Shown: positions 46,941-56,323 of the stretch, piece by piece | Layout of the letters: each line of letters begins with the position of its first letter | How positions within the stretch are numbered: the first letter of the stretch is position 1 | Origin: Ignavibacteria bacterium | GTDB lineage: Bacteria; Bacteroidota; Ignavibacteria; Tepidaquicellales; Tepidaquicellaceae | Direction: 5' to 3' | Assembly: GCA_016709315.1 (NCBI GenBank) | Contig: JADJMZ010000001.1 | Location: 310,001-374,000 of the forward strand | Length of the DNA: 64,000 bases | The notes under the pieces: model-generated | Databases searched by the model: none | Seen by the model: the letters and a program-made list of their open reading frames with translations, nothing else | Told to the model about the DNA's origin: nothing | Position numbers and translations under genes: made by a program

Positions 46941-47831
46941 TTATAGTTGTGGAAAATCTTTCAAAGCCAGACCGAATAGCGGCGCATACTTACTCTGGTT
47001 ACCGGTGTTATCGCTTGTTTCAGGATTAATCAGAGATACCGGAATATTTTTGTATTCTTCTTTGAAAAAGTTTTTAACGAAGATAGATTTTTCTTCTCCG
47101 TATAGAAATACTTTGCCTATCCTGATATCAGAGAAGACTTTTTCAAAAAAATTCATCTGCGAATAAATCGCCTGATTAATATTTGACCTTGCTGTATTCT
47201 GAAAGTCAAAATACTTTATCTTACCTTCGGATATCAGACTGAAATCAAGACGGGAACTCTTGCATCCGATTAACAGAATATTGAAATTATTTACGTCTTC
47301 GGGATAATTATTTTTAATGCATTTGTCAACAGCTAACTGATCTATTTCTATGTTTTTGATCATTATCCCGCTGCCGTTGCAAAGATTTTTTATAATGTCA
47401 ATTTTATTCTTATCAAGCGCAATCAGCAGAATCTCGTCAATGTTTTTGCTGATATAATTATTATTCAGTCTGTAATATTTAACTATGAAATCTTTGCCTT
47501 TTTCCGGAAAATAATTTGAGAGCTCCCACAGAATATGAGAATTAATGTTAGCTTTTCCTTCGTTAAAATCCACAGGCAGTACATTCAGAAATGCCTGCGA
47601 TGCTTCTATCAAAACACCCGCCTTGCATTCTGAATTATCTTCATTGACTGACAGACCGCTGAATTTTTCCGAAAACAATTCTACAGCTTCATCTTTGTTC
47701 TTTTTGAAATACGAGTCGTCATTAATGTTGAATCCCAGATCAATCTCACCTTTAAACGTGATCTTCCTGGCATCATTCACTTTTAATACTCTGAGTACAT
47801 TTTCTGAGAATCCTATGCTGATATTATCCAA
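46941..47831 (-). CDS. PilM-like actin-fold protein
   Basis: 296 residues from a TTG start. The actin-like/PilM pattern is weak but visible: DNISIGFSENVLRVLKVND, VLIEASQAFLNVLPVDFN, DEILLIALDKNKIDIIKNLC, and NFNILLIGCKSSRLDFSLI. PilM-type proteins sit inside the membrane in type IV pilus machines. No other pilus gene is visible here, though a ComEA-like gene is immediately upstream. Assignment is moderate. Confidence 0.5.
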   Translation of the reverse strand: MDNISIGFSENVLRVLKVNDARKITFKGEIDLGFNINDDSYFKKNKDEAVELFSEKFSGLSVNEDNSECKAGVLIEASQAFLNVLPVDFNEGKANINSHILWELSNYFPEKGKDFIVKYYRLNNNYISKNIDEILLIALDKNKIDIIKNLCNGSGIMIKNIEIDQLAVDKCIKNNYPEDVNNFNILLIGCKSSRLDFSLISEGKIKYFDFQNTARSNINQAIYSQMNFFEKVFSDIRIGKVFLYGEEKSIFVKNFFKEEYKNIPVSLINPETSDNTGNQSKYAPLFGLALKDFPQL

Positions 47832-47839
47832 TTAACTTC

Positions 47840-48295
47840 TCACTCTGTTTTCTCCGCAGTAGATTCTCCAACGCCGGGAAGACCTGTCAGTTGTTCTTTT
47901 GAAGCTGTATTTATATCAATTACTTCAAAGACTAAATCGGTGTTTATATCTTCAGCCGGAATAACTTTTAAAGACTTCAGAGAATCTTCGGAAGCAGCCA
48001 TTTCACTTATCAGAGAAGTATCAGCAATCTCAATGTTTTCAGTAGAATTACCTGAGTCCTCTGTTGCAGTTCGATGGTTAATATTATCCGAAAGTCTTTT
48101 AAACTCCTCGTCGGTTCCTTTGTAATCATAATTTTTGACGACACTTCCGGCTACAACCTGTCTGTAATACTTTATTGCGAATCCTGAAGTCAGCACCGCT
48201 GTTAAAAATAATATTACTCTGACCTCGCTTTTTGTAAAAGATATATTTCTGAAAAATTCTTTCATGGTTTTCCTTTCCTGCTCAGAAAACCGCAC
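47840..48295 (-). CDS. ComEA-like helix-hairpin-helix protein, C-terminally short
   Basis: 151 residues. A hydrophobic helix at about 27-45 (VRVILFLTAVLTSGFAIKYY) suggests membrane anchoring. After a variable linker comes DINTASKEQLTGLPGVGEST, the start of the ComEA helix-hairpin-helix DNA-binding motif, but the chain stops at AEKTE, about half a domain in. The usual second hairpin is missing. The stop lies 9 bp before the PilM-like start, so the lost part has been deleted rather than frameshifted. ComEA binds incoming DNA in competence; this copy may not. Confidence 0.65.
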   Translation of the reverse strand: MRFSEQERKTMKEFFRNISFTKSEVRVILFLTAVLTSGFAIKYYRQVVAGSVVKNYDYKGTDEEFKRLSDNINHRTATEDSGNSTENIEIADTSLISEMAASEDSLKSLKVIPAEDINTDLVFEVIDINTASKEQLTGLPGVGESTAEKTE

Positions 48296-48436
48296 ATCTT
48301 ACTCCTTTCAAAGATAACTATAAAAATATTTTAAAAAAACGACTCTTGCTTTCGTTCATTAAATTCGGTACTGTTTTAAAATATCAAAAGTATTAAATAC
48401 GAAGCGGTAAAAAAGCGGAAAAAGCTAATCGGAAAT

Positions 48437-49096
48437 TTATTTTACAACTGACAGAGTAATTCCGTCGCCTATAGGAACAAGCAGTGTTTCAATCCTGTCG
48501 TCTTTTGAGAGAATGTCGTTAGTGAGCTGAATAAATCTGAGGTCTTCGTCATCACCGGCATCTTCGATGACTCTTCCGTTCTTAATCATATTATCCATTG
48601 TTATAGCAGTTCCCGGATGAGAAAGTTTTATAGCCATTTCTAAATAATCAGGATAATTTGTTTTGTTGGCATCTATAAATATAAAATCGAAAGATCTGTT
48701 TTCTTCGGCAAGTATTTTCATATAATCAAGCGCAGGTGAAATCACAACTTCCGTTTTATCTTTCAGACCTGCTTTTTCAAAATATTTTTTTGCAGTATCG
48801 CCGTGCTTTTGTTCAATCTCTACAGTAACGAGCTTGCCATTTTCCTTAAGACCTCTGGCAATATGAATTCCGCTGAAACCTGTAAGCGTTCCTATTTCGA
48901 GAGCATTCTTTGCATTGCACAATTTACAAATGAGAGTAAGGAACTTTCCCTGTTCAGGCGATATCTGAATCAGCGGAATATTCAGAGCTTCAGTTTCAGA
49001 GATCAGTTCATTCAGCAAACTGTCTTCCGGCACAAACCTTTCAAGAATGTAATTATAAAGTTCTTCATTCAAAGGAACGGATTTCATTTTTTTCAT
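48437..49096 (-). CDS. SAM-dependent O-methyltransferase (caffeoyl-CoA/catechol type)
   Basis: 219 residues. ISPEQGKFLTLICKLCNAKN, LEIGTLTGFSGIHIARGLKE (SAM loop), VTVEIEQKHGDTAKKYFEK, and FIFIDANKTNYPDYLEMAI with metal-binding residues, then TMDNMIKNGRVIEDAGDD. Methylates hydroxyl groups of small molecules; the substrate is unknown. The next gene upstream is a YmdB-type phosphoesterase, 14 bp away. Confidence 0.92.
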   Translation of the reverse strand: MKKMKSVPLNEELYNYILERFVPEDSLLNELISETEALNIPLIQISPEQGKFLTLICKLCNAKNALEIGTLTGFSGIHIARGLKENGKLVTVEIEQKHGDTAKKYFEKAGLKDKTEVVISPALDYMKILAEENRSFDFIFIDANKTNYPDYLEMAIKLSHPGTAITMDNMIKNGRVIEDAGDDEDLRFIQLTNDILSKDDRIETLLVPIGDGITLSVVK

Positions 49097-49110
49097 AACA
49101 GCATTATTTT

Positions 49111-49908
49111 TTAGAATTCAGGATAGAACACTTTTTTTATTGACAATGCTTTTCCGGTGCTGACATTAACTTCGCAGAGTACTGCAGAGAATCTGAGATC
49201 TTCTTCAGCAACTTCATACTTTTGCGGAGTTGCATAAATGAATCTTTTTATAGAGCCTTCCTTTTTCATACCAATCACAGAATCATACGGACCTGTCATT
49301 CCTACATCGGTTATGTAGGCAGTTCCGCCGGAAAGCACTCTGTTATCAGCTGTCGGGACATGCGTATGAGTGCCGACGACAATGGACGCTCTGCCGTTTG
49401 CATACCATCCGAAAGCTATTTTTTCCGCAGTAGCTTCTGCATGAAAATCAACAAAGACTATATTGGTTTCATATTTAATCTTTTCATAAACCCAGTCGAA
49501 AGCTCTGAAAGGGCAGTCAATCTGTTTCATAAAAACTCTTCCCTGAAGATTTATAACTCCTATCTTAATTTCACTTCCCGGTATTTTAAAAATTCCGAAG
49601 CCGTTTCCGTATGCACCTTTGGGATAATTCTGAGGACGTAGAACATTATTGGTTTCATTGAGATATTTATGCGCCTGTATCTTATCCATTGTATGGTTTC
49701 CGCCGGTAAGAACATTTATATCAAGTTCGAGAAGTTTTTTGCCGTCTCTTTCAATGATGCCTTTCCCTTCGGTTATATTTTCCCCGTTGGCTATTACGAA
49801 ATCAATCTTATGCTTTGCAATGTAAGTCGGAAGAAGCGTTTTTGTAAGATTATAACCGGGTTCTCCGATTATATCGCCGATGAATAAAATTTTTATTGTG
49901 TCTGACAA
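49111..49908 (-). CDS. YmdB-type metallophosphoesterase (TIGR00282)
   Basis: 265 residues. Calcineurin-like fold with KILFIGDIIGEPGYNL, ANGENITEGKGI, LTGGNHTMDK, VDFHAEATAEKIAFGWYANG and VVGTHTHVPTADNRVL, all metal ligands in place. YmdB of Bacillus has cAMP/2',3'-phosphodiesterase activity and affects biofilm decisions (family knowledge); the role here is unknown. Confidence 0.93.
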   Translation of the reverse strand: MSDTIKILFIGDIIGEPGYNLTKTLLPTYIAKHKIDFVIANGENITEGKGIIERDGKKLLELDINVLTGGNHTMDKIQAHKYLNETNNVLRPQNYPKGAYGNGFGIFKIPGSEIKIGVINLQGRVFMKQIDCPFRAFDWVYEKIKYETNIVFVDFHAEATAEKIAFGWYANGRASIVVGTHTHVPTADNRVLSGGTAYITDVGMTGPYDSVIGMKKEGSIKRFIYATPQKYEVAEEDLRFSAVLCEVNVSTGKALSIKKVFYPEF

Positions 49909-49938
49909 AAAATTATTTGCTTTCTGATTATTATGATT

Positions 49939-50354
49939 TTAAAAATATTTATCGGGACTAAGTCCTTTCCATTCGCAGTATTTTTCCAGATCGGTCTGAA
50001 TGGACTTGAATACAGATGCAAAAAGAAGAGCGTCATCTGTATATCCGAAAACAGGAAGCAGATCAGGAACTACGTCAAAAGGATTTAAAAAATATAAAAT
50101 TGTCGCAGCGATCATGGCAATTGATCTCCAGGGAATATCGCTGTATTTTTTATTTCTGAAATCTTTAACAAGCGATATTGCAAGCTTTATCTGATTTATA
50201 AGTTTTCGGAATCTACCCGGATCCAGCTCAAAAGACTTACTGCTTACTGTATTTTCTTTTTTAATAATGTTATTCAGATCATTTTTACTTATCCGGGAAG
50301 ACTCTGCTTCAAATTCATCAAATATCTCATTTTCACCGGAAAAACTTTTTTCAT
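49939..50354 (-). CDS. YkvA-family (DUF1232) membrane protein, frameshift at start
   Basis: About 138 residues. DUF1232 core: IPWRSIAMIAATILYFLNPF, then DVVPDLLPVFGYTDDALLFA, the pattern of a short helix hairpin around a Pro/Asp-rich turn. ATG at 50352-50354 reads MKK and then is out of frame; one extra A in the run at 50346-50351 gives MKKSFSGENEIFDEF and joins the rest. No other good start is available in the open frame. The role is unknown; the family is often in stress-related membrane loci. Confidence 0.75.
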
Positions 50355-50899
50355 ATTACTTTTTATTTTGTTTACAATATATTATTAATGATTGTGTAAT
50401 TCAATTCTTTATACAAAATCTTTAATTTGTTTGATCAAGTTCTATACAATTTTATTGTTCTAACATTTGCAACTTAGAGATTTAACTTAAAACTACCCCA
50501 TCCCAAAACTCTATGCCTCAAAGACTCAAGTCTCTAAGTTTTATAGTGATCAATCTTAGAGAATATTAAATTAAAATTAAGGTTTTATGGAATTGAAGAC
50601 CCCTAGAGGATAACCCGCCAGGAACAGACTGTTTGAACACAAAAATATTTGGTAGCCTCGCCCAAGACGGATCAAACCCTCTTAAACGACAAAATTTTTT
50701 GAAGAGAATTTCCAGATGACTCAGAATTTTCACGAGAATTTCGAGAAGCAAGATTATTAAATAGATTTTCGGACATTCAGGAATTTTTCTGCGAATATCT
50801 GCGAGAAAATATTTTGTCGTGAACCAGGATTTAACCCTAAGCGATTAAATATCCGTTGAAATTACTTTTGAAAAAAATTAATTTTAAAAAAACAAAAAA
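50355..50899. other. 545-bp intergenic region with repeat fragments
   Basis: It contains a CCTCAAAGACTCAAGTCTCT repeat (family also at 7.9 kb) and an ACGACAAAATnTTTT inverted pair at about 50688 and 50815. There is also TTTAACCCTAAGC text like that near 58.84 kb, and degenerate TCTGCGAATATCTGCGAGA text like the dnaN array. A minus-strand frame of about 60 codons at 50566-50751 has no convincing features. Nothing functional can be assigned. Confidence 0.5.
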
Positions 50900-51631
50900 A
50901 TGGAAAATAAAAAATCACACACATTAGCTGCATTGATGTTAGCTGCCGGATTTATTATCGGAGCATTGATAATATCGGGAACATGGAGATATGTTTCAAG
51001 AAGCAATGCGACTATCACTGTAACGGGTTCAGTTTCAAAAGACATTAAATCCGATTATGCAATATGGCGCGGCTCGTTTTCAAGTGAATCCTCAACTCTT
51101 CAGGATGCCTATCAGAAACTGAAAGAAAGTAATGAAAAAGTTTCATCATATCTTTTATCAAAAGGTTTTCAGAAAGACAAACTTGTTATGTCTGCAATTA
51201 ATACGATGACTTTATATGTGAATAATGCACAGGGATATCCTTCAAATCAGATATCCGGATACAGGTTATCTCAGGATGTTTCGACTGAATCCAACGAGGT
51301 TGATAAAATTGATAAGCTGTCCCGTGAATCAACTGAACTAATAAATGAAGGAATAGAAATCAACTCACTTCCGCCTGAATTTTTATATACTAAACTCAGC
51401 GATCTGAAAGTGGAGCTTATCGGTCTTGCTTCAAAGGATGCAAAAGAGAGAGCAGAGCAGATTGCAAAAAGCACGGATAACTCGATAGGCGAAGTTCGTT
51501 CTTCAAAAATGGGAGTGATTCAGATAAACGCAAAGAATGCAAGTGAGGTTTCCGATTACGGAATGAACAATACCTCATCTATTGACAAGACAATTACAGT
51601 TGTTGTTAATATGAGTTTTTCCATAAAATAA
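50900..51631 (+). CDS. SIMPL-domain (DUF541) membrane-anchored protein
   Basis: 243 residues. N-terminal TM/signal helix (TLAALMLAAGFIIGALIISG), then the SIMPL/DUF541 domain: ATITVTGSVSKDIKSDYAIW, SSYLLSKGFQKDKLVMSAIN, and a C-terminal SSIDKTITVVVNMSFSIK. The family forms periplasmic/outer-surface oligomers of uncertain role; one member (Omp28-type BP26) is well known. It stands alone. Confidence 0.88.
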   Translation: MENKKSHTLAALMLAAGFIIGALIISGTWRYVSRSNATITVTGSVSKDIKSDYAIWRGSFSSESSTLQDAYQKLKESNEKVSSYLLSKGFQKDKLVMSAINTMTLYVNNAQGYPSNQISGYRLSQDVSTESNEVDKIDKLSRESTELINEGIEINSLPPEFLYTKLSDLKVELIGLASKDAKERAEQIAKSTDNSIGEVRSSKMGVIQINAKNASEVSDYGMNNTSSIDKTITVVVNMSFSIK

Positions 51632-51803
51632 TTTCACGAAAAATTTATTAATTCAAAATAAGCAGTATCCCTCAATGTTCCTGCCGCTTCCGGCAGGTCC
51701 TGCATTTTTTTCACAAACCGGAAATTTTACCATTTGCATTAAATAATCAGGCAGTTTAAATTGCTTATGAAAATAATTAATTAACATTATTTAAAATTAA
51801 TTT

Positions 51804-51923
51804 ATGCTGCAGTTCAGGAAAACAAAAGTAATGGCTTTTGCCGGATCTCCTGACAGCGGGGATCCGGCAAAAGTCATATTCGCTCTGAAAAGGATTGAAC
51901 GTAAGTTCATTGAATACAACTGA
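51804..51923 (+). CDS. Possible small protein upstream of der
   Basis: A 39-codon ATG frame (MLQFRKTKVMAFAGSPDSGD) that contains a 16-bp hairpin in its coding sequence and ends 21 bp before der. Basic, with no recognised domain. The hairpin suggests a repeat element rather than a gene; kept as weak. Confidence 0.22.
   Translation: MLQFRKTKVMAFAGSPDSGDPAKVIFALKRIERKFIEYN
51835..51873. repeat. Strong 16-bp hairpin upstream of der
   Basis: CTTTTGCCGGATC and GATCCGGCAAAAG pair perfectly, with three further pairs (one T-G) and a 7-nt loop. It is not followed by a T run, so it is not a standard terminator. Confidence 0.7.
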
Positions 51924-51944
51924 TATTAAAAGTAATTTCTTTTT

Positions 51945-53306
51945 ATGGAAAATATAGTAGCAATAGTAGGAAGACCTAATACAGGCAAATCAACATTATT
52001 CAACAGGCTTATAGGCAGGAAAATAGCGATCGTTCATTCAACAAGCGGCGTTACCCGTGACCGGAATTACGGAGAAGCGGAATGGACAGGCAAGAAATTT
52101 TTTCTTATAGATACCGGAGGATTCGTTCCGGATTCGGAAGAAAAATTTGAAAAAGCAATCAGGACGCAGGTAAGGCAGGCAATTGAAGAGGCGAATGAAA
52201 TTCTTTTTGTAGTAGATACAAAAAACGGAGTTCACCCTGCTGATAAAGAGATAGCGGAAATGCTGAGAAAATATTCCGGCGACAAGAAAATTATTTTAAT
52301 AGCGAATAAAACGGACACTGTTGATAAAGAGCCGAACCTTCTTGAATTTTACAATCTCGGACTCGGAGATCCATTCCCTGTTTCGGCAATTAACGGATAC
52401 AATACCGGAGACCTTCTTGACGAGATCACTAAAGACATTCCGCATCATGATGATTCCGGGAAAGACGAAAGAATAAAATTCGCCATTATCGGAAAACCGA
52501 ATGCAGGTAAATCCTCCATTACAAATGCATTGCTGAATGAGGAGAGGCACATGGTTACGGAAATACCCGGAACAACGAGGGATACTATTGATTCCACGAT
52601 AAAATATTTCGGAGAAGATATAGTATTAATTGACACAGCCGGATTAAGACGGAAAACAAAAGTAAAGGAATCTGTTGAGTTTTATTCTACAGTAAGGACT
52701 TACAAAGCTCTGGAAAGATGTGATGTTGCTATTCTGGTGATTGATGCTGCGGATCTTCTTGCTGAGCTCAGCAAGTCATCGGATATTAAGCTCGCAACTT
52801 TCAAGCTTGATCATCAGGATGTCAGGATCATAGAAGATGTGATCAGATTAAGGAAAGGTCTGCTTATTGTTATCAATAAATGGGATCTGGTAGAAAAAGA
52901 TTCTAATACGGCTAAAATAGTGGAACAGAAGATATCCGAACATTTAAAAAGTTATAATTTCCTTAAGTTTGTTTTCATTTCCGCTCTGACAAAACAGAGG
53001 ATACATAAAGTGATAAGCGATGCAAAAGCTGTTTATGATGAAAGAGCGAAGAAAATTAAAACCAGCGATCTGAATGAACTTATACAGAATGAAATAAGGC
53101 TAACTCCTCCGCAGTCAATGCGGGGAAAGGAAATTAAAATTAATTACATAACGCAACTGAAATCCTCTCCTCCGGTATTTGCATTTTTTGTAAATGATCC
53201 GGACGGTATTGCCGAAAATTATAAAAAATTTCTGGAAAAAAAGATCAGGGAAAAATTCGGATACAAAGGTGTTCCGATACAGCTAGTCTTCAAGAGTAAG
53301 AATTAA
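51945..53306 (+). CDS. der: GTPase Der (EngA)
   Basis: 453 residues. Two tandem GTPase domains for 50S ribosome assembly: GRPNTGKSTLFNRL and GKPNAGKSSITNALL (P loops), GVTRDRNYGEAEW and GTTRDTIDSTIKYF, NKTD and NKWDLV, then the KH-like C-terminal domain (SPPVFAFFVNDPDGI). The second GTPase domain has an apparent insertion of about 17 residues (DLLAELSKSSDIKLATFK) between VAILVIDAA and HQDVRIIEDV, where most homologues that I know are short. Confidence 0.96.
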   Translation: MENIVAIVGRPNTGKSTLFNRLIGRKIAIVHSTSGVTRDRNYGEAEWTGKKFFLIDTGGFVPDSEEKFEKAIRTQVRQAIEEANEILFVVDTKNGVHPADKEIAEMLRKYSGDKKIILIANKTDTVDKEPNLLEFYNLGLGDPFPVSAINGYNTGDLLDEITKDIPHHDDSGKDERIKFAIIGKPNAGKSSITNALLNEERHMVTEIPGTTRDTIDSTIKYFGEDIVLIDTAGLRRKTKVKESVEFYSTVRTYKALERCDVAILVIDAADLLAELSKSSDIKLATFKLDHQDVRIIEDVIRLRKGLLIVINKWDLVEKDSNTAKIVEQKISEHLKSYNFLKFVFISALTKQRIHKVISDAKAVYDERAKKIKTSDLNELIQNEIRLTPPQSMRGKEIKINYITQLKSSPPVFAFFVNDPDGIAENYKKFLEKKIREKFGYKGVPIQLVFKSKN

Positions 53307-53393
53307 TTTTTAATCTATCCCCGGTATTACTTAAAGAATTAATTAAAACGGTTAATTCACCTTTTAGTATTTGCAATTCAAAACTTTGATAAA

Positions 53394-54920
53394 ATGATTA
53401 CAGAAGTTTTTACTGCCACTACATACGGAGTCGATGCATTTATTGTAAGAGTCGAAACTCACATTGACAACACTTTATTCTCATTTGCAATAGTAGGTCT
53501 TCCTGACAATGCAGTCAAGGAATCCAAAGAAAGAGTAGCGGCAGCAATCAAAAATTCTCTGTTTCATTTCCCTGTTAAAAGATATACTGTAAACCTTGCT
53601 CCGGCGGACGTAAAGAAAGAAGGTTCGGGATTTGATCTTCCGATAGCTGTAGGAATTATAAGCGAAACATCACAGGTCAATCCCGTGAAAGTAAAAAATT
53701 ATTTATTTGTCGGAGAGCTTTCGCTTGACGGCAAACTCAGGCCTGTAACAGGAGTTCTTCCGATAGCTCTTGAAGCGAAAAGAAATAATTTCAAAGGAAT
53801 AATACTTCCGGTTGAAAATGCAAAGGAAGCTGCAATAGTTGAAGGGATAGATATTTTTCCATTTGAAACACTTATAGAAGTAATAGATTTTCTTAATGAT
53901 GAAGTTTCTCCGCAGCCGTTCAGAATAAATGTAAAAGAACTTTTTGAGCAGGACAGAAATTATCTGGTTGATTTTGCAGATGTGAAAGGACAGGCGGAAG
54001 TCAAAAGGGCGATGGAAGTCGCTGCAGCAGGATCGCACAACCTGATAATGATAGGACTTCCGGGTTCCGGCAAAACAATGCTGGCAAAGAGACTTCCGAC
54101 AATACTTCCTCCGCTTACGCTTGATGAAGCTCTTGAAACTACAAAGATTCATTCGATAGCCGGATTACTTCCTTCAAACACTGCGATAATTTCCACAAGA
54201 CCTTTCAGATCTCCGCATCATACGGCAAGTGATGTATCTTTAGTCGGCGGAGGACCAAATGCAAAGCCGGGAGAAATTTCTTTTTCACATAACGGAGTAT
54301 TGTTTCTTGATGAACTTACTGAATTCAAAAAAAATGTACTTGAAGTAATGAGACAGCCGCTTGAAGACAGAATCGTTACGATCTCAAGATCTAAAATAAC
54401 CGTACAGTATCCATGCAACTTTATGCTTATAGCCGCAATGAATCCCACACCTGCAGGTTCACAAAAAGAAGCATCAATGTATTCTGACTTTGACATTCAG
54501 AAATTTCTTTCAAAAATATCGGGTCCGATACTTGACAGGATAGACCTTCATATTCATGTTAATCCTGTGAAGTATCAGGAGCTGTCAAGTAAAACTGAAT
54601 CCGAAAAGTCGGAGAAAGTCAGGGAGAGAGTTATCAGAGCCAGGGAAATACAGATCAGAAGATTCAGCGGGAGGAAAGGAATTTATGCAAATTCAGCAAT
54701 GGGCTCAAAAGAAATAAAGGAATTTTGTAAAATTGATTCTGACTGCGAAAACTTAATGAAAATGGCAATCACAAAACTCGGATTATCTGCGAGAGCTTAT
54801 GACCGGATTTTAAAAGTAAGCAGAACGATAGCTGATCTTAGCGGAGAGAATTCTATCAACGCTTCCAGTATCAGCGAGGCGATTCAGTACAGAAGTCTTG
54901 ACAGGACAAGCTGGGTATGA
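53394..54920 (+). CDS. YifB/ComM-type Mg-chelatase-like AAA+ ATPase
   Basis: 508 residues. The N-terminal ChlI-like domain (GVDAFIVRVETHIDNT, LPDNAVKESKERVAAAIKNS) is followed by the AAA+ core, with Walker A MIGLPGSGKTMLAKRLP, HHTASDVSLVGGG and Walker B GVLFLDELTEF, and a C-terminal Mg-chelatase subunit domain (KLGLSARAYDRILKVSRTIA). ComM homologues extend heteroduplex DNA during natural transformation (family knowledge). Convergent with asnA; a terminator lies between. Confidence 0.93.
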   Translation: MITEVFTATTYGVDAFIVRVETHIDNTLFSFAIVGLPDNAVKESKERVAAAIKNSLFHFPVKRYTVNLAPADVKKEGSGFDLPIAVGIISETSQVNPVKVKNYLFVGELSLDGKLRPVTGVLPIALEAKRNNFKGIILPVENAKEAAIVEGIDIFPFETLIEVIDFLNDEVSPQPFRINVKELFEQDRNYLVDFADVKGQAEVKRAMEVAAAGSHNLIMIGLPGSGKTMLAKRLPTILPPLTLDEALETTKIHSIAGLLPSNTAIISTRPFRSPHHTASDVSLVGGGPNAKPGEISFSHNGVLFLDELTEFKKNVLEVMRQPLEDRIVTISRSKITVQYPCNFMLIAAMNPTPAGSQKEASMYSDFDIQKFLSKISGPILDRIDLHIHVNPVKYQELSSKTESEKSEKVRERVIRAREIQIRRFSGRKGIYANSAMGSKEIKEFCKIDSDCENLMKMAITKLGLSARAYDRILKVSRTIADLSGENSINASSISEAIQYRSLDRTSWV

Positions 54921-54944
54921 TAAGATAAAATATAGTTTAAATAA

Positions 54945-54971
54945 AAAACCCTGAAATGTTTTCAGGGTTTT
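54945..54971. terminator. Bidirectional terminator between yifB and asnA
   Basis: AAAACCCTGAAA / TTTCAGGGTTTT, a perfect 12-bp stem with a 3-nt loop and A and T tracts on either side, between convergent genes. Confidence 0.9.
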
Positions 54972-54996
54972 AAGTTATTCAAAATGAATTCTTAAT

Positions 54997-56127
54997 TTAT
55001 TCAAGCACAAAGATGTTCTTATCTCTGCACATATCTTTTAATATTTTCGGCCACACTGTTACGCTTACTTCACCAAGGTGAGCTTTTTTCAAAAGATACA
55101 TAACAGTTCTCGATTGTCCGATACCTCCTCCGATGCTCAGAGGAATTTCATTGTTCATTATCATCTGATGGTAAGGCATTTTTAGCATATCAAGCTGACC
55201 GGTCATTTCAAGCTGCTGTTTTAATGTTTCAGGATTTACACGTACTCCCATTGAGGAAAGTTCATGTCTCCTTTTTGTAACCGGATTCCATACAAGTATA
55301 TCGCCGTTTAATCCGTGCATAGTTTCTCCGTCTTTGGAAACTGTTTCCGTAACCCAGTCATCATAATCTGCAGCTCTCATTTCATGAGGATATCCGTCTT
55401 TAAGAGTCCACCCTATTCCGTAAATAAATACCGCAGGATATTTCTGAAGAATTGCGGTCTCTCTTTCTTTTCTCGGAAGATCAGGATACATATCCAGAAT
55501 TTCCTCTGCATGAAGAAAAGTGATCTCTTCGGGCAGATCAGGATATTTATCTGTTTTTAATTTAGGGAACTGATCCTGAATAAATTTTTCTGAAACTTTA
55601 AGTACAGTCCAGATTTTTTTGACAATATCAGTAAGGAAGTTAAGATTTCTATCTTCCGCTGTAATAACTCTTTCCCAGTCCCACTGGTCAACGTAAGAAC
55701 TGTGATCATGGTCAAGAAAATAATCCTTACGCACCGCTCTCATATCCGTAATTACGCCTTCTCCCGGCTGCATATTGAATTCCTTAAGTGAAAATCTTTT
55801 CCACTTTGTTGCCGCCTGTACTACCTGAGCGTCAACCGGATTCTTACCGTAATCATTTGAAATATGAAACTGAACCGGTGTACGCGAGCCGTCTCTGTCA
55901 AGGTAATCATTGAAACCGCTTTCGACATCCACTATCAGCGGAACTTCCACTCTCATCAGATTCAGTTCCTTGCATAATCCGTCTTCGATAAATCGTTTAA
56001 TTTGTGTAATGGCCTGCTGTGTTTCTTTGGGGTCTAACATTGAATTGTAATCTTTCGGCAGAACGTTTATAAGATCTTCATACTTTCCTATTCCGGGTCC
56101 TGCCAGATCTGCTTTTTTACTGCTCAT
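54997..56127 (-). CDS. asnA: Aspartate-ammonia ligase (asparagine synthetase A)
   Basis: 376 residues. ATP-dependent asparagine synthesis from ammonia. Class II synthetase-like fold: EDLINVLPKDYNSMLDPKET, LMRVEVPLIVDVESGFNDYL, MRAVRKDYFLDHDHSSYVDQ, VFIYGIGWTLKDGYPHEMRA, and motif 3-like IPLSIGGGIGQSRTVMYLL. Longer than the E. coli enzyme (330) by insertions. A good AAGGAG ribosome-binding site lies 8-10 bp before the ATG. Confidence 0.95.
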   Translation of the reverse strand: MSSKKADLAGPGIGKYEDLINVLPKDYNSMLDPKETQQAITQIKRFIEDGLCKELNLMRVEVPLIVDVESGFNDYLDRDGSRTPVQFHISNDYGKNPVDAQVVQAATKWKRFSLKEFNMQPGEGVITDMRAVRKDYFLDHDHSSYVDQWDWERVITAEDRNLNFLTDIVKKIWTVLKVSEKFIQDQFPKLKTDKYPDLPEEITFLHAEEILDMYPDLPRKERETAILQKYPAVFIYGIGWTLKDGYPHEMRAADYDDWVTETVSKDGETMHGLNGDILVWNPVTKRRHELSSMGVRVNPETLKQQLEMTGQLDMLKMPYHQMIMNNEIPLSIGGGIGQSRTVMYLLKKAHLGEVSVTVWPKILKDMCRDKNIFVLE

Positions 56128-56162
56128 TATTTCTGTCTCCTTGAATTAAATTTAGAACTGTA

Positions 56163-56170
56163 CAAATATA
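56163..56170 (-). promoter_or_regulatory. Putative -7 box upstream of asnA
   Basis: On the minus strand TATATTTG fits TAnnTTTG, about 36 bp before the start codon. No TTG at the usual distance. Confidence 0.4.
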
Positions 56171-56323
56171 GTATACAATTTCATTATGTTATAGTTAGAT
56201 TTAACCGTATAAAATTTACGTTTTAGAGATAACTGTCCAAATAAATTATATCACCAGTTCAAAATTAACACCGGATGAATTATAATGTAATCAGGAATCC
56301 AATATTTTATTGCGTATTACTGC

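Noticed and set aside
50566..50751. 61-codon minus-strand frame
   Set aside because: No domain or ribosome-binding site, and it lies in a repeat-rich gap.
51835..51873. Terminator before der
   Set aside because: Strong hairpin, but no T tract follows on either strand.
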